From: JANNXY01 sp031409775
Lineage (GTDB): Bacteria > Patescibacteriota > Minisyncoccia > Phycocordibacterales > CAIZIN01
Length of the DNA: 20,760 nt
Direction: 5' to 3'
Assembly: GCA_031409775.1 (NCBI GenBank)
Contig: JANNXY010000016.1
Coordinates: 1 to 20,760, forward strand
Part shown: one piece after another, positions 6,771-13,203 of the stretch
How positions within the stretch are numbered: position 1 is the first letter of the stretch
Layout of the letters: each line of letters begins with the position of its first letter
Notes under the pieces: model-generated
What the model saw: the letters and a program-made list of their open reading frames with translations, nothing else
Told to the model about the DNA's origin: nothing
Database searches by the model: none
Program-made: the position numbers and the translations under genes

Positions 6771-7694
6771 ATGATTTGGACTAATTTAAAAAGAATCACA
6801 AAGTCGGGCTTCGTAAATTTCTGGCGCAACGGATATGTGTCGTTTGCTTCTATCGTAGTCATGGTTGTGACTCTGTTTGTGATAAGCTCTATCATATTTG
6901 CTGGTTCGATGCTTACTTCGGTCCTAGATACTCTCCGCGACAAAGTCGATGTAAATATTTATTTCCTCAACGAAGCGACTGAAGACGATGTTATGGTTGT
7001 TAAAAAGCACCTCGAAGCGCTACCAGAGGTAGCTATGACGGAATACATTTCACGCGAAGACGCATTGGCCAACTTCGAGCTCAAGCATCAGAACGACGAG
7101 ATCATCATGCAGACTCTAGATGAGCTAGGCGAGAACCCTCTAGGTGCGGTTCTCACAGTAAAGGCCAAAGAAACCTCTCAATACGAAAGCATTGCAGCAT
7201 ACCTAAAGAGTGAGACAGACAGTCGTGGCAACGAATACAATATAGAGAAAGTGACATACTATCAGAACAAGGACGCGATAGACGCTCTGACCAAGATAAT
7301 AGAAGCCTCCCGCAAACTTGGTAGTATCGTTACTATAATATTTGTATTACTGTCGATCGTGATCACTTTCAACACTATCAGACTCGCTATATATGTGTCC
7401 CGCGAAGAAATATCTGTAATGAAACTCGTAGGAGCAAGCTTCATGTATATCAGGGGCCCGTTTGTTGTTGGTGGTATTATGTCTGGTGCATTGTCGGCCG
7501 TTATCACGCTTATTGTGCTGTACCCGATAACGTATTGGATGGGTCCGAGTACAGAGAGACTGTTCGCTGGCATCAATATATTCGAGTACTATATATCGAA
7601 TTTCCCTCAGATATTTATCATTATATTGGCATCTGGTGTGGGTATTGGGGCGGTATCTAGCTACCTCGCCGTTCGCAAGTATTTGGCGAATTAG
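6771..7694 (+). CDS. ftsX: Cell division protein FtsX (permease-like)
   Basis: The 307-aa membrane partner of FtsE has the standard FtsX topology. The cytoplasmic N-terminus (TNLKRITKSGFVNFWRNGY) is followed by TM1 at about 22-48, a large extracytoplasmic domain (about 50-180) with the DVNIYFLNEATEDDV and ALPEV segments, and three more membrane helices. These begin near residue 183 (GSIVTIIFVLLSIVITFNT) and carry the conserved ISVMKLVGAS loop between TM2 and TM3. FtsX has no transport role; it passes ATP-driven motion to a cell-wall hydrolase or its activator outside. No such hydrolase is in the window. The pyrG promoter overlaps its stop region. Confidence 0.95.
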   Translation: MIWTNLKRITKSGFVNFWRNGYVSFASIVVMVVTLFVISSIIFAGSMLTSVLDTLRDKVDVNIYFLNEATEDDVMVVKKHLEALPEVAMTEYISREDALANFELKHQNDEIIMQTLDELGENPLGAVLTVKAKETSQYESIAAYLKSETDSRGNEYNIEKVTYYQNKDAIDALTKIIEASRKLGSIVTIIFVLLSIVITFNTIRLAIYVSREEISVMKLVGASFMYIRGPFVVGGIMSGALSAVITLIVLYPITYWMGPSTERLFAGINIFEYYISNFPQIFIIILASGVGIGAVSSYLAVRKYLAN

Positions 7695-7712
7695 TAAAAT
7701 TTTGAGTATAAT
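7683..7712 (+). promoter_or_regulatory. Promoter giving a leaderless pyrG transcript
   Basis: TTGGCG (7683-7688), an 18-base spacer and TATAAT (7707-7712) start inside the last codons of ftsX. The hexamer ends six bases before ATG 7719, placing the start of transcription on the start codon. The GGG-T attenuation leader known from Firmicute pyrG therefore cannot be present. Confidence 0.65.
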
Positions 7713-7718
7713 ATCGGG

Positions 7719-9380
7719 ATGAAATCTCACAAATATATATTCGTCGTTGGCGGGGTGATGTCGGGCGTTGGCAAGGGCATAACCACCTCGTCACTCGGAC
7801 TCATCCTCCAGGGCAAGGGCTACAAAGTGAACCTAGTAAAGGCAGACCCCTATTTAAACGTCGACGCCGGCACCATGAACCCCACCGAACACGGTGAGGT
7901 TTTTGTTTTAAATTCTGGATTAGAGACTGACCAGGATATGGGCAACTACGAGAGGTTTCTAAATAGAGACTTGTCGAACGAAGACTATATGACATCCGGC
8001 ATGGTCTACAAATATGTGATAGACAAAGAGCGCAGTCTCGGGTTCAGAGGTAAATGCATCGATGCAGACAACGTACGCGACGAGATCATACACAGGTTCA
8101 TAAATGCAGGCAAGGTTAACAAGTCTGAGATATCTATCATAGAGATCGGTGGCACAGTGGGGGATTATCAGAATATCATGTTCATGGAGGCAGCTAGAGT
8201 GCTCAAGGTAAAGAATCCGAGCGATGTCGCGTTCGTGATGGTTAGCTATCTGCCGATACCCAAGACGATAGGGGAGATGAAGTCCAAGCCTACCCAGAAT
8301 GCAGTGCGCCAGCTTAATTCATATGGAATACATCCGGATTTCATCATTGCTCGTGCAGAGGTGGCACTAGATAGTAAAAGGAAAGAGAAAATCGCCATGG
8401 CCTGCTCGATCCCGATAGGGAACGTGATATCAGCGCCGGATATAGGTAGTGTCTATGATGTTCCACAGAATTTCGAAAATGATCGAATAGGTGAAATGGT
8501 TCTCAAGTCTCTAAGTCTAAAGTCAAAGAAAAATTCTCCCGGTATAAATGATTGGAAGAAATTTGTCACAAGGGCTAAAAGCCAGAAAGGTGAAGTAAAC
8601 ATCGCGATAGTGGGCAAGTATTTCAACACAGGGGATTTCGTTCTATCTGATGTGTATGTATCTGTGATTGATGCAGTGAAATTCTCTTGCTATGCATTGG
8701 GTCTTAAGCCTAAACTCACATGGCTTGTAGCACAAGAGTTTGAAAATGATAAGGCTAAATTAAAAGAGCTAAATAAATATGATGGAGTGATCGTGCCAGG
8801 AGGATTCGGTGAGTCCGGTATAGTAGGTAAGCTCAATGTGATCAACTATCTTCGTGTTAATAAAATCCCATTCTTCGGTATATGCTACGGCATGCAGTTA
8901 CTGGTGATCGAATATGCGCGGGATGTCCTAAAGCTAAAAGACGCCAATACTCACGAGATCAACCCTAATGCAACAGACCTAGTGGTGGACATAATGCCCG
9001 AGCAGAAGAAGAAATTAAAAGACGGCAAATATGGTGGAACCATGCGACTAGGTGCGTATCCGTGTTTGATAAAGAAAGGAACAATTGCCGAAAGATCCTA
9101 TTCACTAGAAGCTAAAAACTTGAAGCTAATCCACGAGCGTCATCGTCATCGCTACGAAGTGAATCCGGAATACGTACAGAGGCTATCGGACGCTGGGCTC
9201 GTGTTCTCTGGCACATCACCTGACGGTAGTCTCATGGAGATAGCAGAACTGCCAAAGAAAATACACCCCTTTTTCCTCGGGGTGCAATTCCATCCAGAAT
9301 TCCTAGCTAGACCTCTGTCTCCGCATCCGCTGTTTACAGCATTTGTCGAAGCTAGTCAGAAGACGAGTAGGGAAGCCTAG
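7719..9380 (+). CDS. pyrG: CTP synthase
   Basis: The 553-aa enzyme makes CTP from UTP, ATP and glutamine, the last step of de novo pyrimidine nucleotide synthesis. The synthetase domain (about 1-270) has the P-loop SGVGKG at 15-20 and the KADPYLNVDAGTMNPTEHGE and GGTVGDYQN segments. The glutamine amidotransferase domain (about 290-545) has the oxyanion GGFGESG loop, nucleophile Cys389 in FGICYGMQ, and His525/Glu527 in QFHPEF. All catalytic residues are present. Several positions differ from the usual enzyme, such as ICYGMQ in place of ICLGMQ and GDYQN in place of GDIES, consistent with a deep-branching lineage. Its stop codon overlaps that of the convergent small basic gene. Confidence 0.97.
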   Translation: MKSHKYIFVVGGVMSGVGKGITTSSLGLILQGKGYKVNLVKADPYLNVDAGTMNPTEHGEVFVLNSGLETDQDMGNYERFLNRDLSNEDYMTSGMVYKYVIDKERSLGFRGKCIDADNVRDEIIHRFINAGKVNKSEISIIEIGGTVGDYQNIMFMEAARVLKVKNPSDVAFVMVSYLPIPKTIGEMKSKPTQNAVRQLNSYGIHPDFIIARAEVALDSKRKEKIAMACSIPIGNVISAPDIGSVYDVPQNFENDRIGEMVLKSLSLKSKKNSPGINDWKKFVTRAKSQKGEVNIAIVGKYFNTGDFVLSDVYVSVIDAVKFSCYALGLKPKLTWLVAQEFENDKAKLKELNKYDGVIVPGGFGESGIVGKLNVINYLRVNKIPFFGICYGMQLLVIEYARDVLKLKDANTHEINPNATDLVVDIMPEQKKKLKDGKYGGTMRLGAYPCLIKKGTIAERSYSLEAKNLKLIHERHRHRYEVNPEYVQRLSDAGLVFSGTSPDGSLMEIAELPKKIHPFFLGVQFHPEFLARPLSPHPLFTAFVEASQKTSREA

Positions 9381-9508
9381 GCGCTTCTCTTTGCTTTGGT
9401 AGATTTCACAGAAACAGCCTTGCGAGCGAATTTGGTCGCGAGTCTCTTCTTGGTCTTCTTGGACCTTGTTGCTTTATTCTTTGTATTTGTTGCTTCTCTT
9501 TTAGCCAT
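9377..9508 (-). CDS. Small highly basic protein (43 aa), histone-H1-like composition
   Basis: Starting at ATG 9508 on the minus strand, the frame encodes 43 residues of which 12 are Lys and 5 Arg, with many Ala, Thr and Ser (for example RSKKTKKRLATKFARKAVSV). There is no membrane segment. A TATAAT (9521-9516) lies seven bases before the ATG, the same arrangement as the other genes here, which strongly supports it as a real gene despite its size. Its stop (9379-9377) overlaps the pyrG stop in tail-to-tail orientation. Composition suggests binding to DNA or rRNA, like the Lys/Ala-rich tails of bacterial H1-like proteins, or a small ribosome-associated protein. That is inference from charge alone. 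Confidence 0.7.
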   Translation of the reverse strand: MAKREATNTKNKATRSKKTKKRLATKFARKAVSVKSTKAKRSA

Positions 9509-9510
9509 GC

Positions 9511-9538
9511 TTGACATTATATATGAAGGGAGTAATAT
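9511..9538 (+). promoter_or_regulatory. Strong promoter for the candidate ncRNA
   Basis: A perfect TTGACA (9511-9516), a 16-base spacer and TAATAT (9533-9538) predict a start near 9545. It overlaps the oppositely oriented promoter of the 43-aa gene by one base, so use of the two should be mutually exclusive. No protein gene follows, only the structured region and its terminator. Confidence 0.65.
9516..9521 (-). promoter_or_regulatory. -10 box of the small basic gene
   Basis: TATAAT on the minus strand, seven bases before ATG 9508, predicts a one-base leader. A weak TTTGCT (9544-9539) sits 17 bases upstream as a possible -35. Confidence 0.55.
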
Positions 9539-9544
9539 AGCAAA

Positions 9545-9725
9545 TAGAAATGTTCTCGAACTAGACCGTTTGTTCTATCCTTTAATGGAATGGACTTGGA
9601 TCCCGTACGTCACCTGTGCACCGGTGGCAATGCGGGACTCAATAATCAATATCCCCGAGCGAACTCGTGAAGGTTCACATTTCAGCGCTCGTCGACTCAC
9701 ACGTCGACGAGCGCCTTTTCTTTTG
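9545..9725 (+). ncRNA. Candidate structured ncRNA, about 180 nt, possibly 6S-like
   Basis: The interval between a near-consensus promoter and a strong terminator has no convincing ORF but folds well by eye. The ends close as GAAATGT (9547-9553) with ACATTTC (9677-9683), continued after a TCTC bulge by GAAC (9558-9561) with GTTC (9673-9676). Inside is an apical stem TCCCG/CGGGA (9601-9605 with 9633-9637) topped by CACC/GGTG (9611-9614 with 9623-9626). A small CGAG-CGAA-CTCG hairpin (9656-9667) lies on the 3' strand, and long unpaired strands lie between. A closing stem, a large internal bubble with a small 3'-side hairpin, an apical stem and this length are the general plan of 6S RNA, the RNA polymerase regulator. 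I cannot show sequence homology, so the family name is a hypothesis. It does not match SRP RNA, tmRNA or RNase P. Confidence 0.5.
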
Positions 9726-9731
9726 ATTTTT
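9685..9731 (+). terminator. Strong intrinsic terminator after the candidate ncRNA
   Basis: GCGCTCGTCGAC (9685-9696) pairs perfectly with GTCGACGAGCGC (9703-9714) around a six-base loop, followed by CTTTTCTTTTGATTTTT. It is the strongest hairpin in the window and there is no protein gene on the plus strand that it could serve other than pyrG, 300 bases upstream. Confidence 0.9.
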
Positions 9732-9761
9732 ATCTAAAAATGATGTAAAGTATTGGGACAT

Positions 9762-9835
9762 TGGGGGATCGTCTAACGGTAGGACAGTGGCCTTTGAAGC
9801 CATTAATTTTGGTTCGATTCCAAGTCCCCCAGCCA
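9762..9835 (+). tRNA. tRNA-Gln (anticodon TTG)
   Basis: The acceptor TGGGGGA/TCCCCCA has discriminator G and an encoded CCA. The D-arm is GTC/GAC, the anticodon stem GTGGC/GCCAT holds loop CTTTGAA (anticodon TTG), and the T-arm is TTTGG-TTCGATT-CCAAG. The U1-A72 pair is typical of bacterial tRNA-Gln. The A/T-rich photolyase segment begins immediately after it, making this a possible integration landmark. Confidence 0.95.
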
Positions 9836-9847
9836 ACATGAGCTAGC

Positions 9848-9889
9848 ACGTAATTACGTAATCTAATGTGTGCTTTGAGCAGCTCAAAG
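9848..9889. repeat. Two perfect palindromes just after tRNA-Gln
   Basis: ACGTAATTACGT (9848-9859) is a 12-bp perfect palindrome, and CTTTGAGC-A-GCTCAAAG (9873-9889) is an eight-base inverted repeat with a one-base centre. They sit at the junction between tRNA-Gln and the A/T-rich segment. They could be the tRNA transcript's 3' structure, an operator or remnants of a recombination site; the sequence does not decide. Confidence 0.5.
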
Positions 9890-10058
9890 ATTCCATATAA
9901 AAACATTTTATGAATATATTAAAAATATCAACAAAGATAGAATAATTAGAGTGGCTTGGGAAGATGGCGTTTTTTCTGAATCAATCAAAATCCAATTTGG
10001 ATTAAAGGAAGATGAGGTAATTAATCTTATGAAAAAATATGAAACAAAAATAATATGA
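9879..10058 (+). pseudogene. DUF2805/TIGR03643-like ORF without a clear start, truncated
   Basis: A 59-codon open frame reads, in its second half, INKDRIIRVAWEDGVFSESI and IQFGLKEDEVINLMKK, which matches the core of the DUF2805/TIGR03643 family of small uncharacterised proteins (typically ...RIIEMAWEDRTPFEAI...FGLSE..VIKLM...). The family's usual C-terminal SSFxxWRxRVxGR segment is missing, and no ATG, GTG or TTG start is present in frame, only non-canonical codons such as ATT. The stop overlaps the photolyase ATG as ATGA, the arrangement of coupled genes, so it may be a decayed first gene of a photolyase operon or be translated from a rare start. Conservation of the coding sequence without a start is the main oddity. 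Confidence 0.55.
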
Positions 10059-11545
10059 AAGAAGTAGTTTTAATTTATCCACATCAACTTTTTGAAAATA
10101 GTCCTATTTTAAAAAAAGATCTAACAGTTTTTCTTATTGAGGATCCTCTTTTCTTTACACAATATAAATTTCATAAACAAAAATTGATTCTCCATCGTGC
10201 GAGCATGAAAGCATACGAAGCAGTACTTTTGAATTTAGATTTTAAAGTAATATATATGGACTCTAAAGATCTAGAAAAGACTTCTGATATTATATTTAGT
10301 TTAAAAAAAAATAATATATCAAAAGTACGATTATATGACCCTGTTGATCAGTGGCTGGAAGAAAGGTTAACGAGGGCTTTAGAAAAAGCTAACATAAAAT
10401 ATGAGATCATTGACACCCCTTTATTTTTAACAAAAAAGGAATTTTTATTCGATTATTTTTCTAACCAGAATGGTAAACGAACATATTTGATGAAAAACTT
10501 CTATGAATGGCAGCGCAAAAGGTTAAATATTTTAATAGAAAAAGACGGTAAACCAACTGGCGGAAAGTGGAGCTTTGATACTGAAAATAGAAAAAAACTA
10601 CCGAAAGATCTAGAACTTCCAGAAATGCCTTTACCATCTAAAAATGAGTACGTTTTAGAGGCTAAAAAATATATAGAAAAGTATTTTAAAGAAAATTATG
10701 GTAGTGATAATTATTTTTTCTATCCCGTCACAACAGCAGATTCTAAAATTTGGCTAAAAAAGTTTTTAAAAGAAAAGTTAGAATTATTTGGGCCATACGA
10801 AGACGCAATAACAACCGAAAATAATCTACTTTTTCATAGCGTTCTCTCTCCTATTTTAAATATTGGGTTATTGACTCCTAAATACATTGTGGAAAAAACA
10901 CTTGAGTATGTAAAAGAAAATCCTCATACATCACTCGCTTCTGTTGAAGGGTTTATTAGACAAATAATTGGTTGGCGTGAATACATGAGGGCTATATACG
11001 TATTAGATGGTACAAATATACGAAACAAAAATTATTTTAACGCAAATAGAATTATTCCAGAAATTTTTTGGACAGGAGAAACAAAAATTGAACCCATAGA
11101 TCATACTGTAAAAGAAGTTCTAAAAAGTGCATATTCCCATCATATTGAAAGACTCATGGTAATGGGAAACTTTATGAATTTATGCGGTTTCAAGCCTAAT
11201 CAAGTACACAGATGGTTTATGGAACTTTATATTGATGCGTACGATTGGGTAATGGTGCCAAATGTGTATAGTATGGCCCTGTACGCTGATGGTGGAATTG
11301 TCACCACAAAGCCATATATATCTGGATCAAATTATATTTTAAAAATGAGTAATTATAAAAAAGGGGAATGGTCAGATATCTGGGACGCTCTTTTTTGGAA
11401 TTTTGTTGGTACTCACTACGATAAATTGAAAGTGGAAGGAAGACTTGGTTTTATTGGGATCACTTATCAAAAGATGAGTGAGGACAAAAGGAAGAACTAT
11501 GCTAAAAAAGCAAAAGAATACCTAGATACACTTTTTGTAGTGTAA
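10055..11545 (+). CDS. Cryptochrome/photolyase-family protein (PhrB/FeS-BCP-like, without Fe-S cysteines)
   Basis: The 496-aa product belongs to the deoxyribodipyrimidine-photolyase-related family. An N-terminal Rossmann-like domain (about 1-130; VLIYPHQLFENSP, RASMKAYEAVL) is followed by a helical FAD-binding domain (about 210-490) with the hallmarks EGFIRQIIGWREYMR, HHIERLMVMGNFM and WVMVPNVYSMALYADGG. In the Agrobacterium PhrB type, a cysteine motif near the end binds a 4Fe-4S cluster. Here that stretch reads MSNYKKGEWSDIWDALFWNF with no Cys, so the cluster should be absent, as in a known subset of the family. Expected role is light-driven repair of UV photoproducts or blue-light sensing. 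The gene is much more A/T-rich than its neighbours and lies next to tRNA-Gln, suggesting horizontal transfer. Confidence 0.9.
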   Translation: MKEVVLIYPHQLFENSPILKKDLTVFLIEDPLFFTQYKFHKQKLILHRASMKAYEAVLLNLDFKVIYMDSKDLEKTSDIIFSLKKNNISKVRLYDPVDQWLEERLTRALEKANIKYEIIDTPLFLTKKEFLFDYFSNQNGKRTYLMKNFYEWQRKRLNILIEKDGKPTGGKWSFDTENRKKLPKDLELPEMPLPSKNEYVLEAKKYIEKYFKENYGSDNYFFYPVTTADSKIWLKKFLKEKLELFGPYEDAITTENNLLFHSVLSPILNIGLLTPKYIVEKTLEYVKENPHTSLASVEGFIRQIIGWREYMRAIYVLDGTNIRNKNYFNANRIIPEIFWTGETKIEPIDHTVKEVLKSAYSHHIERLMVMGNFMNLCGFKPNQVHRWFMELYIDAYDWVMVPNVYSMALYADGGIVTTKPYISGSNYILKMSNYKKGEWSDIWDALFWNFVGTHYDKLKVEGRLGFIGITYQKMSEDKRKNYAKKAKEYLDTLFVV

Positions 11546-11552
11546 GGTATGC

Positions 11553-11581
11553 TTTACATACAGTGCATTATAAATTATAAT
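11553..11581 (+). promoter_or_regulatory. Promoter of msrA
   Basis: TTTACA (11553-11558), a 17-base spacer and TATAAT (11576-11581) form a strong promoter. The hexamer ends seven bases before ATG 11589, giving a one-base leader. Confidence 0.75.
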
Positions 11582-11588
11582 AACTGTT

Positions 11589-12203
11589 ATGAAAAACCAA
11601 AACGAAACCATAATTCTCGCCGGAGGTTGCTTCTGGTGTACCGAAGCCTACTTCCAGGAACAGGCTGGTATAGTCGATGCTGTTGCTGGCTATATCGGTG
11701 GTACCGAGGATGATGCATCGTATCTAGATGTGTCCAAGGGTGCCACCAAGCACCGTGAAGCCGTATCCGTGACTTATGATCCCAACATAATATCTACAGA
11801 CAAAGTCCTTGATATATATTGGTCACATATTGACCCAACCAATGCCCAAGGCCAGTTCGCTGATGTGGGTTCACAATATACCACTGCGATATTCTATATG
11901 GATGACGAACAGAAGAAAGCGGCCGAAGATTCCAAGGCTAGATTGGGACAGAGTGGTCTATTTGACAAGCCGATAACCACACAGATACTTCCCGCATCTA
12001 CGTTCTACCGAGCCGAAGACTACCATCAGGACTATTACAAGAAAGCTTCAGATCACTATGAGAGCTACAAGAAAGGCTCTGGTAGGGCAGGATTTATAGA
12101 AGAAACTTGGGCCAAAGATGCCGCAATAAAGTTCCTAGAATCAGAAGAATCCAACAAAGAAGAGAAAGAAAAATCAGTTACGAATACAACGACGAAGAAA
12201 TAG
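11589..12203 (+). CDS. msrA: Peptide-methionine (S)-S-oxide reductase MsrA
   Basis: The 204-aa enzyme reduces methionine-S-sulfoxide in damaged proteins. The catalytic motif GCFWCTE places the nucleophile at Cys14. It is followed by AGYIGGT, HREAVSVTYDP, SHIDPTNAQGQFADVGSQYT and the YRAEDYHQDY segment, all in the family order. The only other cysteine is Cys17, within the same loop, and no C-terminal resolving cysteine exists. Recycling therefore probably uses the Cys14/Cys17 pair or goes directly through thioredoxin. Residues from about 175 form a Lys/Glu/Thr-rich tail beyond the usual domain. No msrB is adjacent. Confidence 0.95.
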   Translation: MKNQNETIILAGGCFWCTEAYFQEQAGIVDAVAGYIGGTEDDASYLDVSKGATKHREAVSVTYDPNIISTDKVLDIYWSHIDPTNAQGQFADVGSQYTTAIFYMDDEQKKAAEDSKARLGQSGLFDKPITTQILPASTFYRAEDYHQDYYKKASDHYESYKKGSGRAGFIEETWAKDAAIKFLESEESNKEEKEKSVTNTTTKK

Positions 12204-12332
12204 CATAGAAGCTCAAGAACCTCGACCCTCTCGCATACACGTAATCGACGAGAATGGAACCGAGTCACCGTTCAACAACGCGTATCGGAACAACAAATAG
12301 GTTCGGCACCAACTCAGTGGCCATGGAGATTA

Positions 12333-12361
12333 TTTGCATTTGTTCGACCAGTCTCTATAAT
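12333..12361 (+). promoter_or_regulatory. Promoter giving a leaderless transcript for the VanZ-like gene
   Basis: TTTGCA (12333-12338), a 17-base spacer and TATAAT (12356-12361) lead to a predicted start on the A of ATG 12368. This fixes the start codon of the gene against the longer open frame beginning at 12254. Confidence 0.65.
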
Positions 12362-12367
12362 AGCTAC

Positions 12368-12862
12368 ATGTATCTGTTTGCTATTGCTATAGGGTTATGC
12401 TGCGTCTATATCGGGTTGCTTTTCTTCTTCCCATATTTCTTTGGGCAGAAAAATGGGGGGATCACTAGAGGCTCGATAATTTCATTTGGGCTACTGTTTT
12501 TACTTAGTATCACGGCATACTGGATCGCGTATAGCATACCGGATCCGGTGTTGGGAAACAGGGTACTGCATAGTCTAGGTGGTGGGTTTTCGGCATTTAT
12601 CGCATGCTGGTTGGCGATCCGCGACTCCGAGATCAGGATAGACAGAGTCAGGTTCGTGATACTGTCGATACTCATCGTTAGCTGTCTAGGTATCGCAAAC
12701 GAGATAATGGAGTTTATGTTGCAGAGTATCACGGGTGTTGTGTATGCAGATTCTATAAATGACACTTGGCTAGACCTGATCAGCAACACTGTTGGGATTG
12801 TGGTAGCCGCAGTGATATTTGTTCCTTTTATCAAATCGGATCCAGTAACAGTACCTAGATGA
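12368..12862 (+). CDS. VanZ-like small integral membrane protein
   Basis: From ATG 12368 the product is 164 aa with about five hydrophobic helices (MYLFAIAIGLCCVYIGLLFF first). It keeps the spaced polar residues seen in VanZ-like/DUF2238-like proteins. These are HSLGG after the third helix, NEIMEFMLQ in a later helix, then a DTWLDLISNTVGI segment resembling the D..xD...N..G ending of the family. VanZ of the vancomycin cluster raises teicoplanin resistance by an unknown route, and most family members have no known function. The open frame extends 38 codons upstream, but that part has no hydrophobic or family character and contains the promoter. Function is not assigned beyond the family resemblance. 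Confidence 0.7.
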   Translation: MYLFAIAIGLCCVYIGLLFFFPYFFGQKNGGITRGSIISFGLLFLLSITAYWIAYSIPDPVLGNRVLHSLGGGFSAFIACWLAIRDSEIRIDRVRFVILSILIVSCLGIANEIMEFMLQSITGVVYADSINDTWLDLISNTVGIVVAAVIFVPFIKSDPVTVPR

Positions 12863-12880
12863 GAGATGTTTTGAAAAGGG

Positions 12881-12886
12881 TATAAT
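12881..12886 (+). promoter_or_regulatory. -10 box upstream of the 55-aa membrane protein
   Basis: TATAAT ends 14 bases before ATG 12901, predicting a leader of about eight bases that has room for no conventional ribosome site. Confidence 0.5.
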
Positions 12887-12900
12887 GTTACAATCCAAGT

Positions 12901-13068
12901 ATGGAATCTAAAACTATTGTGTGGATATTTATGTTTATCGGTTCGACTATTGGCGGACTAATTCCTAACCTGTGGGGAGCTGGGCTAATCTCTTTTTCTG
13001 GCATAATTCTATCCGGCGTAGGAGCGATAGCTGGGATTTATGTTGGGTTCAAGATAAGTCGGTACTAG
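12901..13068 (+). CDS. Small two-helix membrane protein (55 aa)
   Basis: The 55-residue frame encodes two hydrophobic segments, about 6-24 (IVWIFMFIGSTIGGLIP) and 29-49 (LISFSGIILSGVGAIAGIYV), separated by NLWGA and ended by KISRY. The Gly-spaced helices suggest tight helix packing in the membrane. A TATAAT upstream supports expression. I have seen similar short MESKT...-type membrane proteins in CPR genomes, but no function is known to me. It lies between the VanZ-like gene and the M14 pair and has its own promoter. Confidence 0.7.
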   Translation: MESKTIVWIFMFIGSTIGGLIPNLWGAGLISFSGIILSGVGAIAGIYVGFKISRY

Positions 13069-13191
13069 TTTTAGCTACCGTAGCTGTGGGGTTGTATATG
13101 ACACTATTCGAATGAGCGAAGTTTTTTCTTTATCAGACGCAGGTTATGGTTTGTCGTTTGCAGAGATTGGCAAGTTTCTGAAGTAAGGTGG

Positions 13192-13197
13192 TATAAT
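13192..13197 (+). promoter_or_regulatory. -10 box giving a leaderless transcript for the M14 pair
   Basis: TATAAT ends six bases before ATG 13204, so transcription should start at the start codon. TTGGCA (13167-13172) is a possible -35 but at a long 19-base spacing. Confidence 0.6.
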
Positions 13198-13203
13198 TAA
13201 GAT

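Noticed and set aside
9396..9737. 113-aa plus-strand frame between pyrG and tRNA-Gln
   Set aside because: It runs antisense to the 43-aa gene and then through the ncRNA candidate and its terminator; hydrophobic first half is the complement of Lys/Arg codons.
12254..12367. 38-codon upstream extension of the VanZ-like gene
   Set aside because: Contains the gene's own promoter (TATAAT 12356-12361) and no hydrophobic or family sequence.
13076..13088. Hairpin AGCTA-CCG-TAGCT after the 55-aa gene
   Set aside because: No T-run follows, so not supported as a terminator.
13112..13186. 24-codon frame (MSEVFSLSDAGYGLSFAEIG...)
   Set aside because: Looks protein-like and could be a gene remnant, but it is too short and has no clear promoter or ribosome site.
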